Positions 1 through 4,932 of a DNA stretch of 6,306 nt are shown here, in pieces. Below the pieces are notes generated by a model, which worked only from the letters and a program-made list of their open reading frames with translations, ran no database searches and was not told the origin of the DNA. Every line of letters starts with the position of its first letter. Position 1 is the first letter of the stretch. The stretch lies in the NCBI GenBank assembly GCA_964532735.1, contig CAZHKK010000025.1, positions 1 through 6,306 of the forward strand, read 5' to 3'. The position numbers and the translations under genes are program-made. Origin of the DNA: JAJXYN01 sp964532735 (GTDB lineage: Bacteria; Patescibacteriota; Patescibacteriia; JAGPKW01).

Positions 1-5
1 ATAAC

Positions 6-33
6 AAAAATAGCTAGAAATAGCTATTTTTTT
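6..33 (+). terminator. Intrinsic terminator of an upstream unit
   Basis: An 11-bp perfect stem (AAAAATAGCTA / TAGCTATTTTT) closes a GAAA loop and runs into a T tract. It precedes the promoter of the ATP-grasp gene, so it should end a transcript that enters from before the window. The distal half (TAGCTA followed by seven T) is the same as in the terminator behind the tRNA at 1789-1813. Confidence 0.8.
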
Positions 34-58
34 ATGTATTTTTATTTAAAAAATAGTC

Positions 59-67
59 TGATATAAT
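59..67 (+). promoter_or_regulatory. Extended -10 promoter of the ATP-grasp gene
   Basis: TGATATAAT is a perfect extended -10 element (TG at 59-60, TATAAT at 62-67). No good -35 is seen at the expected distance. Transcription would start near 74, giving a leader of about 20 nt with no Shine-Dalgarno sequence before the ATG at 94. Confidence 0.65.
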
Positions 68-93
68 TTAATTTATTAAAAATAATATTAAAT

Positions 94-1470
94 ATGAAAA
101 ATATATTAATAACCTATTTATCAAAATCAAAATTAATAGATATTTATCCAAGTATTGTTAATTATGATAAAGTATATATTTTAACTAATGTAAAAAATAT
201 AGAAAATTTTTCATCTTTTGATAATAAGAAATTTATTTTTTTAGGAGTAAAAACAAGTAACAATATTTATAAAGAAATAGATAAAATCATAACTAAAGAA
301 AAGAATAATAATATAATCCCATTATTTCATGGAGAGTCAAAATCAAAGTTTAGTATATATACAATTAATAAAATACAAAACACAAAAATAGATTATAAAA
401 TTTTCAGAGATAAAAAAATAATGAATAATTTTATAACTGATGTTTTTGATAAAAAAAATATATTAATTAAAAACAATGAAATACAAAAATATTCTTTTAA
501 TAAAATAAAGCAAATATTAAATATTCCTTTTATTGTAAAACCAATAAATGCAGCAGCTTCTGTTTCTTCTTTTAAAGTATTAAATGAAAAAGATTTTGAT
601 TTTTTTATAAAAAATAGTCAAAAAAAATATGATTATATAATAGAAGAATATTTAACAGGTGATTTGAAAGCTGTAGATTTTTATTTTAATGGAAAAGATA
701 TTTTTATATTTTGTTTAACAAAAGAAACTTGTTTTAATGAATATATGGAAAAAAATATTTTTTCAGAAAAATTTTTATCTTTATATGGAGAATATATAAA
801 TAAATATTTTTTAAATCATATTCCAATAGTTTATTCTATTGATTTTAAATCTTTATCTAATACGGAAATTGATTTTTTAAATAATATAAAATTAAAATTA
901 CAAGAAATAAAATATAAAGGAATAATCCATCTAGAATATAAATATGATACAAATAAAGATATTGTTGGTTTTATAGAATGGGGCGCTAGGTCTGGAGGAT
1001 CTAGAGATATATTTTCAAAAGAAATACATGATATATTAACAGGAAAAGAAATTTTAAATATAAGTTTAAGTAATTTTATTAATTTTAAAAAAGAAAAATA
1101 TTTTTATGTTCCATTAAAAAAAAATAAAAATATAAATATTGTCAAAATAAAACATTTCTTTCCAAAACACATAAATGCAATAAATATAATAAATAGAAAA
1201 CCTAAAAAAACAACAGAATCTTTTAAGGAATTTATACATAACAAGTTAAAAGAATTCTTGGATATAGACATTTATAGAAGTATTTTTTTTATGGAATATT
1301 TAAAAAGTGGTTATTTTTCTAATTCTTACAAAAATAATAATACAAAATTATTTTATATTTTTGTTTTAGATGATAAAAATTTTAAAAAAGCAGTAGAAAA
1401 TGATCATAAATTAATAGAATTGTTTACATTTTCAGATTATGGTTATTTATCGGATATTTTTAGTAAATAA
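94..1470 (+). CDS. ATP-grasp domain ligase (L-amino-acid ligase/BacD-like fold) with C-terminal extension
   Basis: A 458-residue soluble protein with the ATP-grasp fold. Enzymes of this fold activate a carboxylate as an acyl-phosphate and join it to an amine, thiol or hydroxyl. Residues 1-105 look like the N-terminal Rossmann-like lobe. FIVKP (146-150) supplies the ATP-binding lysine K149, IIEEYLTGD (182-190) is the hinge, and D195 follows in the next strand. HLE (279-281) and IEWGARSGG (294-302) give the likely Mg2+ ligands E281 and E295 and phosphate-binding R299. The order and spacing resemble BacD/carnosine-synthase-type ligases. Residues from about 335 to 458 form an extension I cannot assign. 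No SD precedes the start; an extended -10 lies 27 nt upstream. It is convergent with the 14-codon gene at 1524-1568, a possible substrate. The substrate is not determined by the sequence; non-peptide metabolites remain possible. Confidence 0.85.
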   Translation: MKNILITYLSKSKLIDIYPSIVNYDKVYILTNVKNIENFSSFDNKKFIFLGVKTSNNIYKEIDKIITKEKNNNIIPLFHGESKSKFSIYTINKIQNTKIDYKIFRDKKIMNNFITDVFDKKNILIKNNEIQKYSFNKIKQILNIPFIVKPINAAASVSSFKVLNEKDFDFFIKNSQKKYDYIIEEYLTGDLKAVDFYFNGKDIFIFCLTKETCFNEYMEKNIFSEKFLSLYGEYINKYFLNHIPIVYSIDFKSLSNTEIDFLNNIKLKLQEIKYKGIIHLEYKYDTNKDIVGFIEWGARSGGSRDIFSKEIHDILTGKEILNISLSNFINFKKEKYFYVPLKKNKNINIVKIKHFFPKHINAINIINRKPKKTTESFKEFIHNKLKEFLDIDIYRSIFFMEYLKSGYFSNSYKNNNTKLFYIFVLDDKNFKKAVENDHKLIELFTFSDYGYLSDIFSK

Positions 1471-1471
1471 A

Positions 1472-1496
1472 AATATCCCAAATTATTTGGGATATT
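1472..1496 (-). terminator. Terminator of the 14-codon gene, shared hairpin with the ATP-grasp gene end
   Basis: An 11-bp perfect stem (AATATCCCAAA / TTTGGGATATT) with a 3-nt loop starts 2 nt after the ATP-grasp stop codon. On the minus strand it is followed by TTTTTATTT, a usable U tract. On the plus strand it is followed by AGATG, so it works best for the minus-strand unit and only weakly, or as 3'-end protection, for the ligase mRNA. Confidence 0.75.
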
Positions 1497-1512
1497 AGAT
1501 GATTGTAATTAT

Positions 1513-1539
1513 TGGTGGAGAAACTATTCTTCTCCACCA
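1513..1539 (-). promoter_or_regulatory. Hairpin enclosing the stop codon of the 14-codon gene
   Basis: A 10-bp perfect stem (TGGTGGAGAA / TTCTCCACCA) with a 7-nt loop. In the minus-strand transcript the 5' arm is the last base of codon 10 through codon 13, and the loop holds codon 14 (GAA) and the TAG stop. It is one of the most GC-rich structures in the window. No U tract follows, so it is not a terminator. A role in termination pausing or mRNA stability is inferred. Confidence 0.6.
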
Positions 1540-1568
1540 CCACCTTCTTCATTAAAAACAACTCTCAT
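1524..1568 (-). CDS. Candidate 14-residue peptide, possible modified-peptide (RiPP) precursor
   Basis: The ORF encodes MRVVFNEEGGGGEE and ends in TAG. It has every mark of a real, strongly expressed gene: promoter TTGACT-17 bp-TATAAT, a leader of about 26 nt, a perfect GGAGG six bases before ATG, and a downstream terminator, in a window where most genes lack an SD. The product has a basic/hydrophobic start (MRVVF), then N-E-E, four glycines and two C-terminal glutamates; it has no Cys, Ser, Thr or Lys. It faces the ATP-grasp ligase across a shared hairpin, 53 bp away. The organisation recalls mccA of microcin C (a seven-codon gene with a hairpin) and ATP-grasp-modified peptides, but those use different sequences. 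The four acidic side chains and free C-terminus are chemically suitable ATP-grasp acceptors (inference). Alternatives are a leader peptide or a small regulatory RNA that happens to contain an ORF. Confidence 0.6.
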   Translation of the reverse strand: MRVVFNEEGGGGEE

Positions 1569-1574
1569 ATAGAG

Positions 1575-1579
1575 CCTCC
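1575..1579 (-). promoter_or_regulatory. Perfect Shine-Dalgarno of the 14-codon gene
   Basis: GGAGG (within TTTGGAGGCT) ends six nucleotides before ATG, which is ideal spacing. It decides the start of this tiny ORF and stands out because most long genes here have no recognisable SD. Confidence 0.75.
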
Positions 1580-1600
1580 AAAATTAAATTTATAAAACAT

Positions 1601-1629
1601 ATTATATATATGATATAAAAAAAAGTCAA
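1601..1629 (-). promoter_or_regulatory. Near-consensus sigma-70 promoter of the 14-codon gene
   Basis: TTGACT (1629-1624) is followed by 17 bp and a perfect TATAAT (1606-1601). Transcription should start near 1594 and give an RNA of about 120 nt ending at the hairpin at 1472-1496. This is among the best promoters in the window. Confidence 0.8.
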
Positions 1630-1665
1630 TATTTTTTGTATAAAGTATAATATCAATTAATGCTC

Positions 1666-1694
1666 TTGAATAAAATTTATATATTTGATATTAT
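1666..1694 (+). promoter_or_regulatory. Promoter of tRNA-Phe
   Basis: TTGAAT (1666-1671) is followed by 17 bp and TATTAT (1689-1694), with TG at 1686-1687 forming an extended -10 (TGATATTAT). The predicted start near 1701 leaves a short 5' leader before the tRNA. It diverges from the promoter of the 14-codon gene. Confidence 0.75.
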
Positions 1695-1711
1695 ATCTTT
1701 ATCACAAATAA

Positions 1712-1786
1712 GCCGATGTAGCTCAGTGGTAGAGCGCAGGCCTGAAGAGCCTGGCGTCGTGAGTTCGATTCTCACCGTCGGCACCA
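1712..1786 (+). tRNA. tRNA-Phe (anticodon GAA)
   Basis: A full cloverleaf is visible. The acceptor stem GCCGATG/CGTCGGC has one G-U pair. The D arm is GCTC/GAGC, the anticodon stem CAGGC/GCCTG closes the loop CTGAAGA (anticodon GAA at 1744-1746), the variable loop is GCGTC, and the T arm GTGAG/CTCAC has loop TTCGATT. The discriminator is A1783 and the CCA end is encoded (1784-1786). The D loop is short (7 nt). It decodes UUC/UUU, a heavily used codon in such an AT-rich genome. It is much more GC-rich than its surroundings, as expected for an RNA gene. Confidence 0.97.
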
Positions 1787-1788
1787 AT

Positions 1789-1813
1789 AGTAGCTATTTT
1801 TAGCTATTTTTTT
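1789..1813 (+). terminator. Terminator of tRNA-Phe
   Basis: TAGCTA, a TTTT loop, TAGCTA, then a seven-T tract; A-T and G-U pairs extend the 6-bp core slightly. It begins 3 nt after the encoded CCA end. Its distal half repeats the terminator at 6-33. Confidence 0.7.
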
Positions 1814-1829
1814 ATATTATAAAACATTA

Positions 1830-1838
1830 TGATAAAAT
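1830..1838 (+). promoter_or_regulatory. Extended -10 promoter of the small membrane-protein gene
   Basis: TGATAAAAT (TG at 1830-1831) lies 21 nt before the ATG at 1860, which would give a leader of about 15 nt. TATAAT at 1851-1856 is too close to the start to serve a leadered mRNA. No clear -35 is seen. Confidence 0.45.
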
Positions 1839-1859
1839 AATTCTATAAATTATAATTAT

Positions 1860-2174
1860 ATGAAAAAAATAAACTTAATTTTAATAATATTTATCATAAT
1901 AATTTCTGTATTATTAGGTATTTTTTACATAAAAAATAATAAAAAATCAGAAAATAGCAATATTATAAATATTATAGGTAAAATAGATAGTAAAAAAATA
2001 ACTCTAGATGATCAATATTTATATGTTATTGATGATAAAAATAATAAATGGAAGATTATAATATCAGAAAATACTATTTTTAAACAGATGTTAGAACTAA
2101 AAGAAGGTGATTCTATAAATATCAAAGGAGAAAAAGACAATTATGATATAAAAGCAATAGAAATAAAGCAATAA
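1860..2174 (+). CDS. Small N-terminally anchored membrane protein with a beta-rich (OB-like) domain
   Basis: A 104-residue protein of no family I can name with certainty. Residues 6-24 form one hydrophobic helix after MKKI, an uncleaved anchor or signal with the remainder outside the membrane; no lipobox cysteine is present. Residues 35-102 alternate in a strand pattern: IIGKIDSKKITLD, YLYVIDD, KWKIIIS, then LKEGDSINIKG and a final IKAIEI strand. The 'L-x-x-GD-x-I-x-IKG' turn is typical of small OB-type or DUF5666-like barrels, an assignment by pattern only. No SD is present. It is followed by a gene for a sigma-like protein with its own promoter signals, so they need not be co-transcribed. 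Function unknown. Confidence 0.7.
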   Translation: MKKINLILIIFIIIISVLLGIFYIKNNKKSENSNIINIIGKIDSKKITLDDQYLYVIDDKNNKWKIIISENTIFKQMLELKEGDSINIKGEKDNYDIKAIEIKQ

Positions 2175-2198
2175 ATTATTAATTTTTATAATTTAAGG

Positions 2199-2228
2199 TT
2201 GTATGGTTATTATGTAATATTATATAAA
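2199..2228 (+). promoter_or_regulatory. Possible promoter of the sigma-like gene
   Basis: TTGTAT (2199-2204), an 18-bp spacer and TATAAA (2223-2228). The fit is moderate in very AT-rich DNA, where such matches arise easily. Confidence 0.4.
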
Positions 2229-2236
2229 ATATAACG

Positions 2237-2250
2237 TCTCTAAATAGAGA
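2237..2250 (+). promoter_or_regulatory. Small leader hairpin that pairs the only SD-like purines
   Basis: TCTCT-AAAT-AGAGA forms a 5-bp hairpin just before the sigma-like gene. Its 3' arm contains most of AGAGAG, the only purine run able to act as a weak SD (GAGAG ends 6 nt before ATG). Folding would hide it. This is suggestive only; the hairpin is short. Confidence 0.3.
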
Positions 2251-2257
2251 GAACAAA

Positions 2258-2827
2258 ATGTCAACATTCAAAGATTTTAATAAAATATACAAAACTTTCA
2301 AAGACAAGATTTATAATTATTTTTTATTCAAAACAAATTTTGATAAAGAATTATCGGAAGACTTAACAGAGGAGGTTTTTGAAAAAGTTATTGAAAATAT
2401 AAATTCATTAAAAGATGAGAATAATCTTAAGGTATGGATTTATAGAATAGCACATAATAAATTGGTTGATTATTTTAGAAAAAAGAAAGATTTATTAATA
2501 TTTGACGATGAAGACGAAAATATAGATTCTAAAATAACAAATGAATTAGAATATTTAAGTAATAATAATTTTTTAGAAAACAATAAATTAAGTATAGTTT
2601 TAGTTAAAGTGGCTTATGCTGACTCTGTAAATACTGATAAATCGGCAGTATCAAATATTCTATTAGAAATAATAAAATTAAATGAAAAAATAGAATTAGA
2701 ATTTGAACAGATAAAAGATATAGAGGAAAAAGAAAATATAAAATTAGAAAAAATAAATAATAAAAAAGAAGAAAGAAATAAAAATATCAAAGAAAAATCA
2801 AAAAATAAATCATTTGGTAATAAATAA
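2258..2827 (+). CDS. Sigma-70 region 2 (ECF-like) protein lacking region 4, with charged helical tail
   Basis: A 189-residue protein. Residues 8-77 match sigma-70 region 2: IYNYFLFKTNFDKELSEDL is the helical core, EEVFEKVIENI the second helix, and KVWIYRIAHNKLVDYFRKKK the region 2.3/2.4 helix (58-77) that contacts the -10 element. In an ordinary ECF sigma a linker then leads to region 4, a helix-turn-helix that reads the -35. Here the acidic linker (FDDEDENID, 82-90) is followed by LSIVLVKVAYADSV (111-124) and a long Glu/Lys-rich helix (132-182), probably coiled coil; no region 4 motif is visible in this frame. The tail vaguely recalls the DUF5667-type proteins often found beside such sigmas, so a deletion fusing two genes is possible (inference). 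It could be a reduced sigma factor, a core-binding regulator or a decaying gene. Confidence 0.7.
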   Translation: MSTFKDFNKIYKTFKDKIYNYFLFKTNFDKELSEDLTEEVFEKVIENINSLKDENNLKVWIYRIAHNKLVDYFRKKKDLLIFDDEDENIDSKITNELEYLSNNNFLENNKLSIVLVKVAYADSVNTDKSAVSNILLEIIKLNEKIELEFEQIKDIEEKENIKLEKINNKKEERNKNIKEKSKNKSFGNK

Positions 2828-2833
2828 ATTTAA

Positions 2834-2874
2834 AATTAAAAAATAGAAGTTTAAGTAACTCCTATTTTTTAATT
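2834..2874 (+). terminator. Terminator of the sigma-like gene
   Basis: An 18-position stem (AATTAAAAAATAGAAGTT / AACTCCTATTTTTTAATT, one A-C mismatch) encloses a 5-nt loop; the six T lie inside the 3' arm. Low GC, but long and directly behind the stop codon. Confidence 0.65.
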
Positions 2875-2900
2875 GGAATATTATTTTTATATGGTATAAT
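2873..2900 (+). promoter_or_regulatory. Promoter of the exchanger gene
   Basis: TTGGAA (2873-2878), 16 bp, then TATAAT (2895-2900) with TG at 2892-2893 (TGGTATAAT, a perfect extended -10). The -35 overlaps the foot of the preceding terminator. The predicted start is about 26 nt before ATG, with no SD. Confidence 0.65.
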
Positions 2901-2932
2901 ACTCTGTAATAAGTTTAATTAATAATATTATT

Positions 2933-3901
2933 ATGATATTTATTAAAATTATTATAATGATAATGTTGTTTTTGTTGTTAAGTAAAACTGCTGGAATTCT
3001 TATAGATAATGTAAAAAATATAGCAGAAAGATTTAAAATAAAAACTTTTATTATTGGTATAATATTAGGTTTTCTTACAACTATTCCAGAATTTTTTTTG
3101 GGAATTAATGCAATAAGAAGTGGTATAGAGTCTGTTTCTTTTGGTAATTTATTAGGGGGAATAATTGTCATTTTTTCTTTAGTATTTGGTTTAGCACTTG
3201 TTTTAAATAAAAATATTGATACAGACGGAAACACAAAGAAGATATTATTAAATTTTTTATTTATAATATTACCAATAGCATTTTGTTTTAAGGGAAGTTT
3301 TAATTTTATAGACGGGTTATTTTTTTTAGTGCTTTATTTTATTTTAATATTTTATACAAACAATGAATATAAGGTTAAAGAAGAAGTAAAAATAATAGAA
3401 AAAAATAAAGGTATAATAAGTAGAATAAAAGAATTTAAAGATAAAAGTTTTTTAAAAGAGGTTGTATTTTTTATTTTTTCATTAATTGGTTTGATTTTAA
3501 TATCAAATTTAATAATATGTATTTTTGAAGATATATTAATTCAATTTAATGTCTCAAAATTTGTTATAGGTTTAGTAATGTTTTCATTAGGAACAAATTT
3601 ACCAGAAATAATAGTTACAATAAAATCGGCAATTAAAAAAAATTCAGAATTATCTGTAAATCATTTAATAGGTTCAGCAATGACAAATATAGTAGTTTTG
3701 AGTTTATTATCTTTATTTACAACATTTAAAGTAAATATAAACATTTCTTTTATTTTTATGTTTGTATTTATTTTAATTAATCTAATATTGGTTATTATAT
3801 TTCATAGAACAGATAAATCATTTTCAAGAAAAGAGGGTATAATATTACTTTTTATATATTTATGTTTTTTAATATCTCAAATATTTTTTATAGCAAAATA
3901 A
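2933..3901 (+). CDS. Sodium/calcium exchanger family (CaCA) membrane protein
   Basis: A 322-residue integral membrane protein with the internal two-fold repeat of Ca2+/cation antiporters (YrbG/NCX type), which exchange Ca2+ for Na+ or H+. The first alpha repeat is at about 45-80: GFLTTIPEFFLG (46-57, P52-E53), then SFGNLLGG (69-76). The second is at about 213-253: SLGTNLPEIIVTI (218-230, P224-E225), then VNHLIGSAMTN (242-252). The two PE glutamates are the expected ion ligands. About ten hydrophobic helices surround a charged cytoplasmic loop (142-175). In repeat 2 the usual Gly-Asn is Asn-His, and repeat 1 has GG where GSN is common, so selectivity may differ. Length is normal for a prokaryotic member. 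It is transcribed alone between two terminators. The family is secure; the transported ion is not. Confidence 0.88.
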   Translation: MIFIKIIIMIMLFLLLSKTAGILIDNVKNIAERFKIKTFIIGIILGFLTTIPEFFLGINAIRSGIESVSFGNLLGGIIVIFSLVFGLALVLNKNIDTDGNTKKILLNFLFIILPIAFCFKGSFNFIDGLFFLVLYFILIFYTNNEYKVKEEVKIIEKNKGIISRIKEFKDKSFLKEVVFFIFSLIGLILISNLIICIFEDILIQFNVSKFVIGLVMFSLGTNLPEIIVTIKSAIKKNSELSVNHLIGSAMTNIVVLSLLSLFTTFKVNINISFIFMFVFILINLILVIIFHRTDKSFSRKEGIILLFIYLCFLISQIFFIAK

Positions 3902-3934
3902 AATTAAAAAAGAGTCTTAGATTCTTTTTTAATT
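3902..3934. terminator. Bidirectional terminator between the exchanger and DUF1287 genes
   Basis: A 15-bp stem (AATTAAAAAAGAGTC / GATTCTTTTTTAATT, one G-U pair) with a 3-nt loop. Both arms carry six-A/six-T runs, so each strand has T-rich sequence. It begins right after the exchanger stop codon and overlaps the stop codon of the minus-strand gene. Confidence 0.75.
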
Positions 3935-4565
3935 AATCTAAATATATTCTATAATGTCCAGTTATTTTTGTTGGCCAATCCAATAATAAATCATTTTCAA
4001 TTGTTCCTTGCCCATGATTATGTATTAATAACGGTATACCTTTTAAGTTTTTTCTATTAGATATAATAGCAATATGCCAAAGACCGCCAATCATTTTATC
4101 GTAAGTGACAATATCTCCAGGTTGCCATTCGTTTAAATTATCTCTGTCTACTTTTATATTTAATTTATTTTCATAATTATCAAAATATATTTTTATATTT
4201 TTTACTCTTCTATGATTAATATTTGAATCAATTTTTTCATTATATCTTTCGGGATATTTTTTTATGTCTTCATTTATTTTATTTTTTAGATCATATTTAT
4301 TATCTAGCAAAGCTCTTATAATAACATCACTGCAAGCACCACTATCTTCTGGTGGATATCCACCTTGATAATAACCAGAATCATATTTAGTAACAACACC
4401 GATTTGTTTTCTAGCAGATGCAACTATTGGGTTTTTATAATCATCTTCTTGTGTGTTTGTATTCGAAATTGTTTTAGTAGTATTTTTATAATAAAAAAAT
4501 AACATAAAAACAAATATAAAAAAAATTATAGATATTATAGAGATTGTAGTTAAAAATTTTTTCAT
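3933..4565 (-). CDS. DUF1287 (YijF-like, NlpC/P60-type) secreted or membrane-anchored envelope protein
   Basis: A 210-residue protein. Residues 5-25 are one hydrophobic helix, a signal anchor, so the domain at 45-210 should face outwards. The domain matches DUF1287: SARKQIGVVTKYDSGYY (50-66), ACSDVIIRALL (77-87) with C78, INHRRVKNI (116-124), WQPGDIVTYD (147-156), WHIAIIS (163-169) with H164, IHNHGQG (181-187) and a final TGHYRI. C78, H164 and H182 or H184 resemble the Cys-His-polar triad of NlpC/P60 cysteine peptidases and amidases, which usually cut cell-wall peptides or amides. DUF1287 itself has no firmly established substrate. It has no SD. It diverges from the sdpR-like gene and ends inside a shared terminator. 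Family assignment is strong; activity is inferred. Confidence 0.88.
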   Translation of the reverse strand: MKKFLTTISIISIIFFIFVFMLFFYYKNTTKTISNTNTQEDDYKNPIVASARKQIGVVTKYDSGYYQGGYPPEDSGACSDVIIRALLDNKYDLKNKINEDIKKYPERYNEKIDSNINHRRVKNIKIYFDNYENKLNIKVDRDNLNEWQPGDIVTYDKMIGGLWHIAIISNRKNLKGIPLLIHNHGQGTIENDLLLDWPTKITGHYRIYLD

Positions 4566-4592
4566 GGTAAATAAATTATTTAAAACAATATT

Positions 4593-4603
4593 ATTATATT
4601 ATA
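4593..4603 (-). promoter_or_regulatory. Possible -10 of the DUF1287 gene
   Basis: Two overlapping TATAAT hexamers (4603-4598 and 4598-4593) lie about 30 nt before ATG. No -35 is convincing. The site is close to the -35 (4609-4614) of the divergent sdpR-like promoter, so the two could interfere. Confidence 0.4.
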
Positions 4604-4608
4604 TTGCA

Positions 4609-4637
4609 TTGACATAAAAAGAAAATACTGATAAGAT
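4609..4637 (+). promoter_or_regulatory. Consensus promoter of the sdpR-sdpI-like operon
   Basis: Perfect TTGACA (4609-4614), 17 bp, then TAAGAT (4632-4637) with TG at 4629-4630 making an extended -10. It is the best -35 in the window and needs a repressor if expression is conditional. Confidence 0.8.
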
Positions 4638-4655
4638 TTAGATATATATCTAAAT
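4636..4655. promoter_or_regulatory. Palindromic operator, probably for the SdpR-like repressor
   Basis: ATTTAGATATATATCTAAAT is a perfect 20-bp palindrome that overlaps the end of the -10 and covers the transcription start. ArsR-family dimers bind such sites, and SdpR is a known autorepressor, so autoregulation is the natural reading. That the encoded protein binds here is inferred. Confidence 0.65.
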
Positions 4656-4666
4656 ATATAAATAAT

Positions 4667-4930
4667 ATGATAGAACAAACATTTCAGGCTTTATCTGATA
4701 AAAATAGAATAAAAATATTACAATTGTTAAAGAAAAAAGATATGTCAGTTGGAGAAATATTAGAAAATTTTTCAATAACAAATGCATCCATTTCTCATCA
4801 TTTAGATATATTAAAAAGAGTTAATTTAATAATAGGAGAGAGAAGAGGTCAGTTTATATATTATTCTTTAAACACTTCTGTATTTGAAGATGTGTTAGTT
4901 AATATTTCTAAAATATTTAATAAAAAATAA
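4667..4930 (+). CDS. sdpR: ArsR-family SdpR-like autorepressor
   Basis: An 87-residue single-domain winged helix-turn-helix protein. ALSDKNRIKILQLL (8-21) is the classic ArsR opening, MSVGEILENFSI (26-37) is the first HTH helix, and TNASISHHLDILKRVNLI (38-55) contains the recognition helix. ERRGQFIYYSLN (58-69) is the beta wing. The metal-binding cysteines of arsenic or cadmium sensors are absent, which with the downstream sdpI-like gene points to the SdpR type. In Bacillus subtilis SdpR represses sdpRI, and SdpI in the membrane captures SdpR when the SdpC toxin is present. Here the gene follows a consensus promoter and a 20-bp palindrome, lacks an SD and ends 2 nt before sdpI. Confidence 0.85.
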   Translation: MIEQTFQALSDKNRIKILQLLKKKDMSVGEILENFSITNASISHHLDILKRVNLIIGERRGQFIYYSLNTSVFEDVLVNISKIFNKK

Positions 4931-4932
4931 TT

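Noticed and set aside
1499..1555. Plus-strand 18-codon ORF (MIVIIGGETILLHHHLLH) antisense to the 14-codon gene
   Set aside because: It has no SD and no promoter of its own, and it lies behind the hairpin at 1472-1496. The His run is only the complement of the Gly codons. All expression signals are on the minus strand.
1471..1859. CRISPR array, attachment site or mobile element around the tRNA
   Set aside because: There is no spaced direct repeat, no duplicated tRNA 3' end and no integrase or transposase. The gap is filled by the tiny gene, the tRNA and their signals.
2172..2195. TAAATTAT/ATAATTTA inverted repeat as a terminator after the small membrane protein gene
   Set aside because: The stem is made only of A-T pairs and has no T tract behind it; such matches are expected by chance at this base composition.
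2887..3234. Minus-strand 115-codon ORF
   Set aside because: It is antisense to the N-terminal third of the exchanger gene, which has clear alpha-repeat motifs, and its low-complexity Ile/Asn ending is typical of a shadow ORF.
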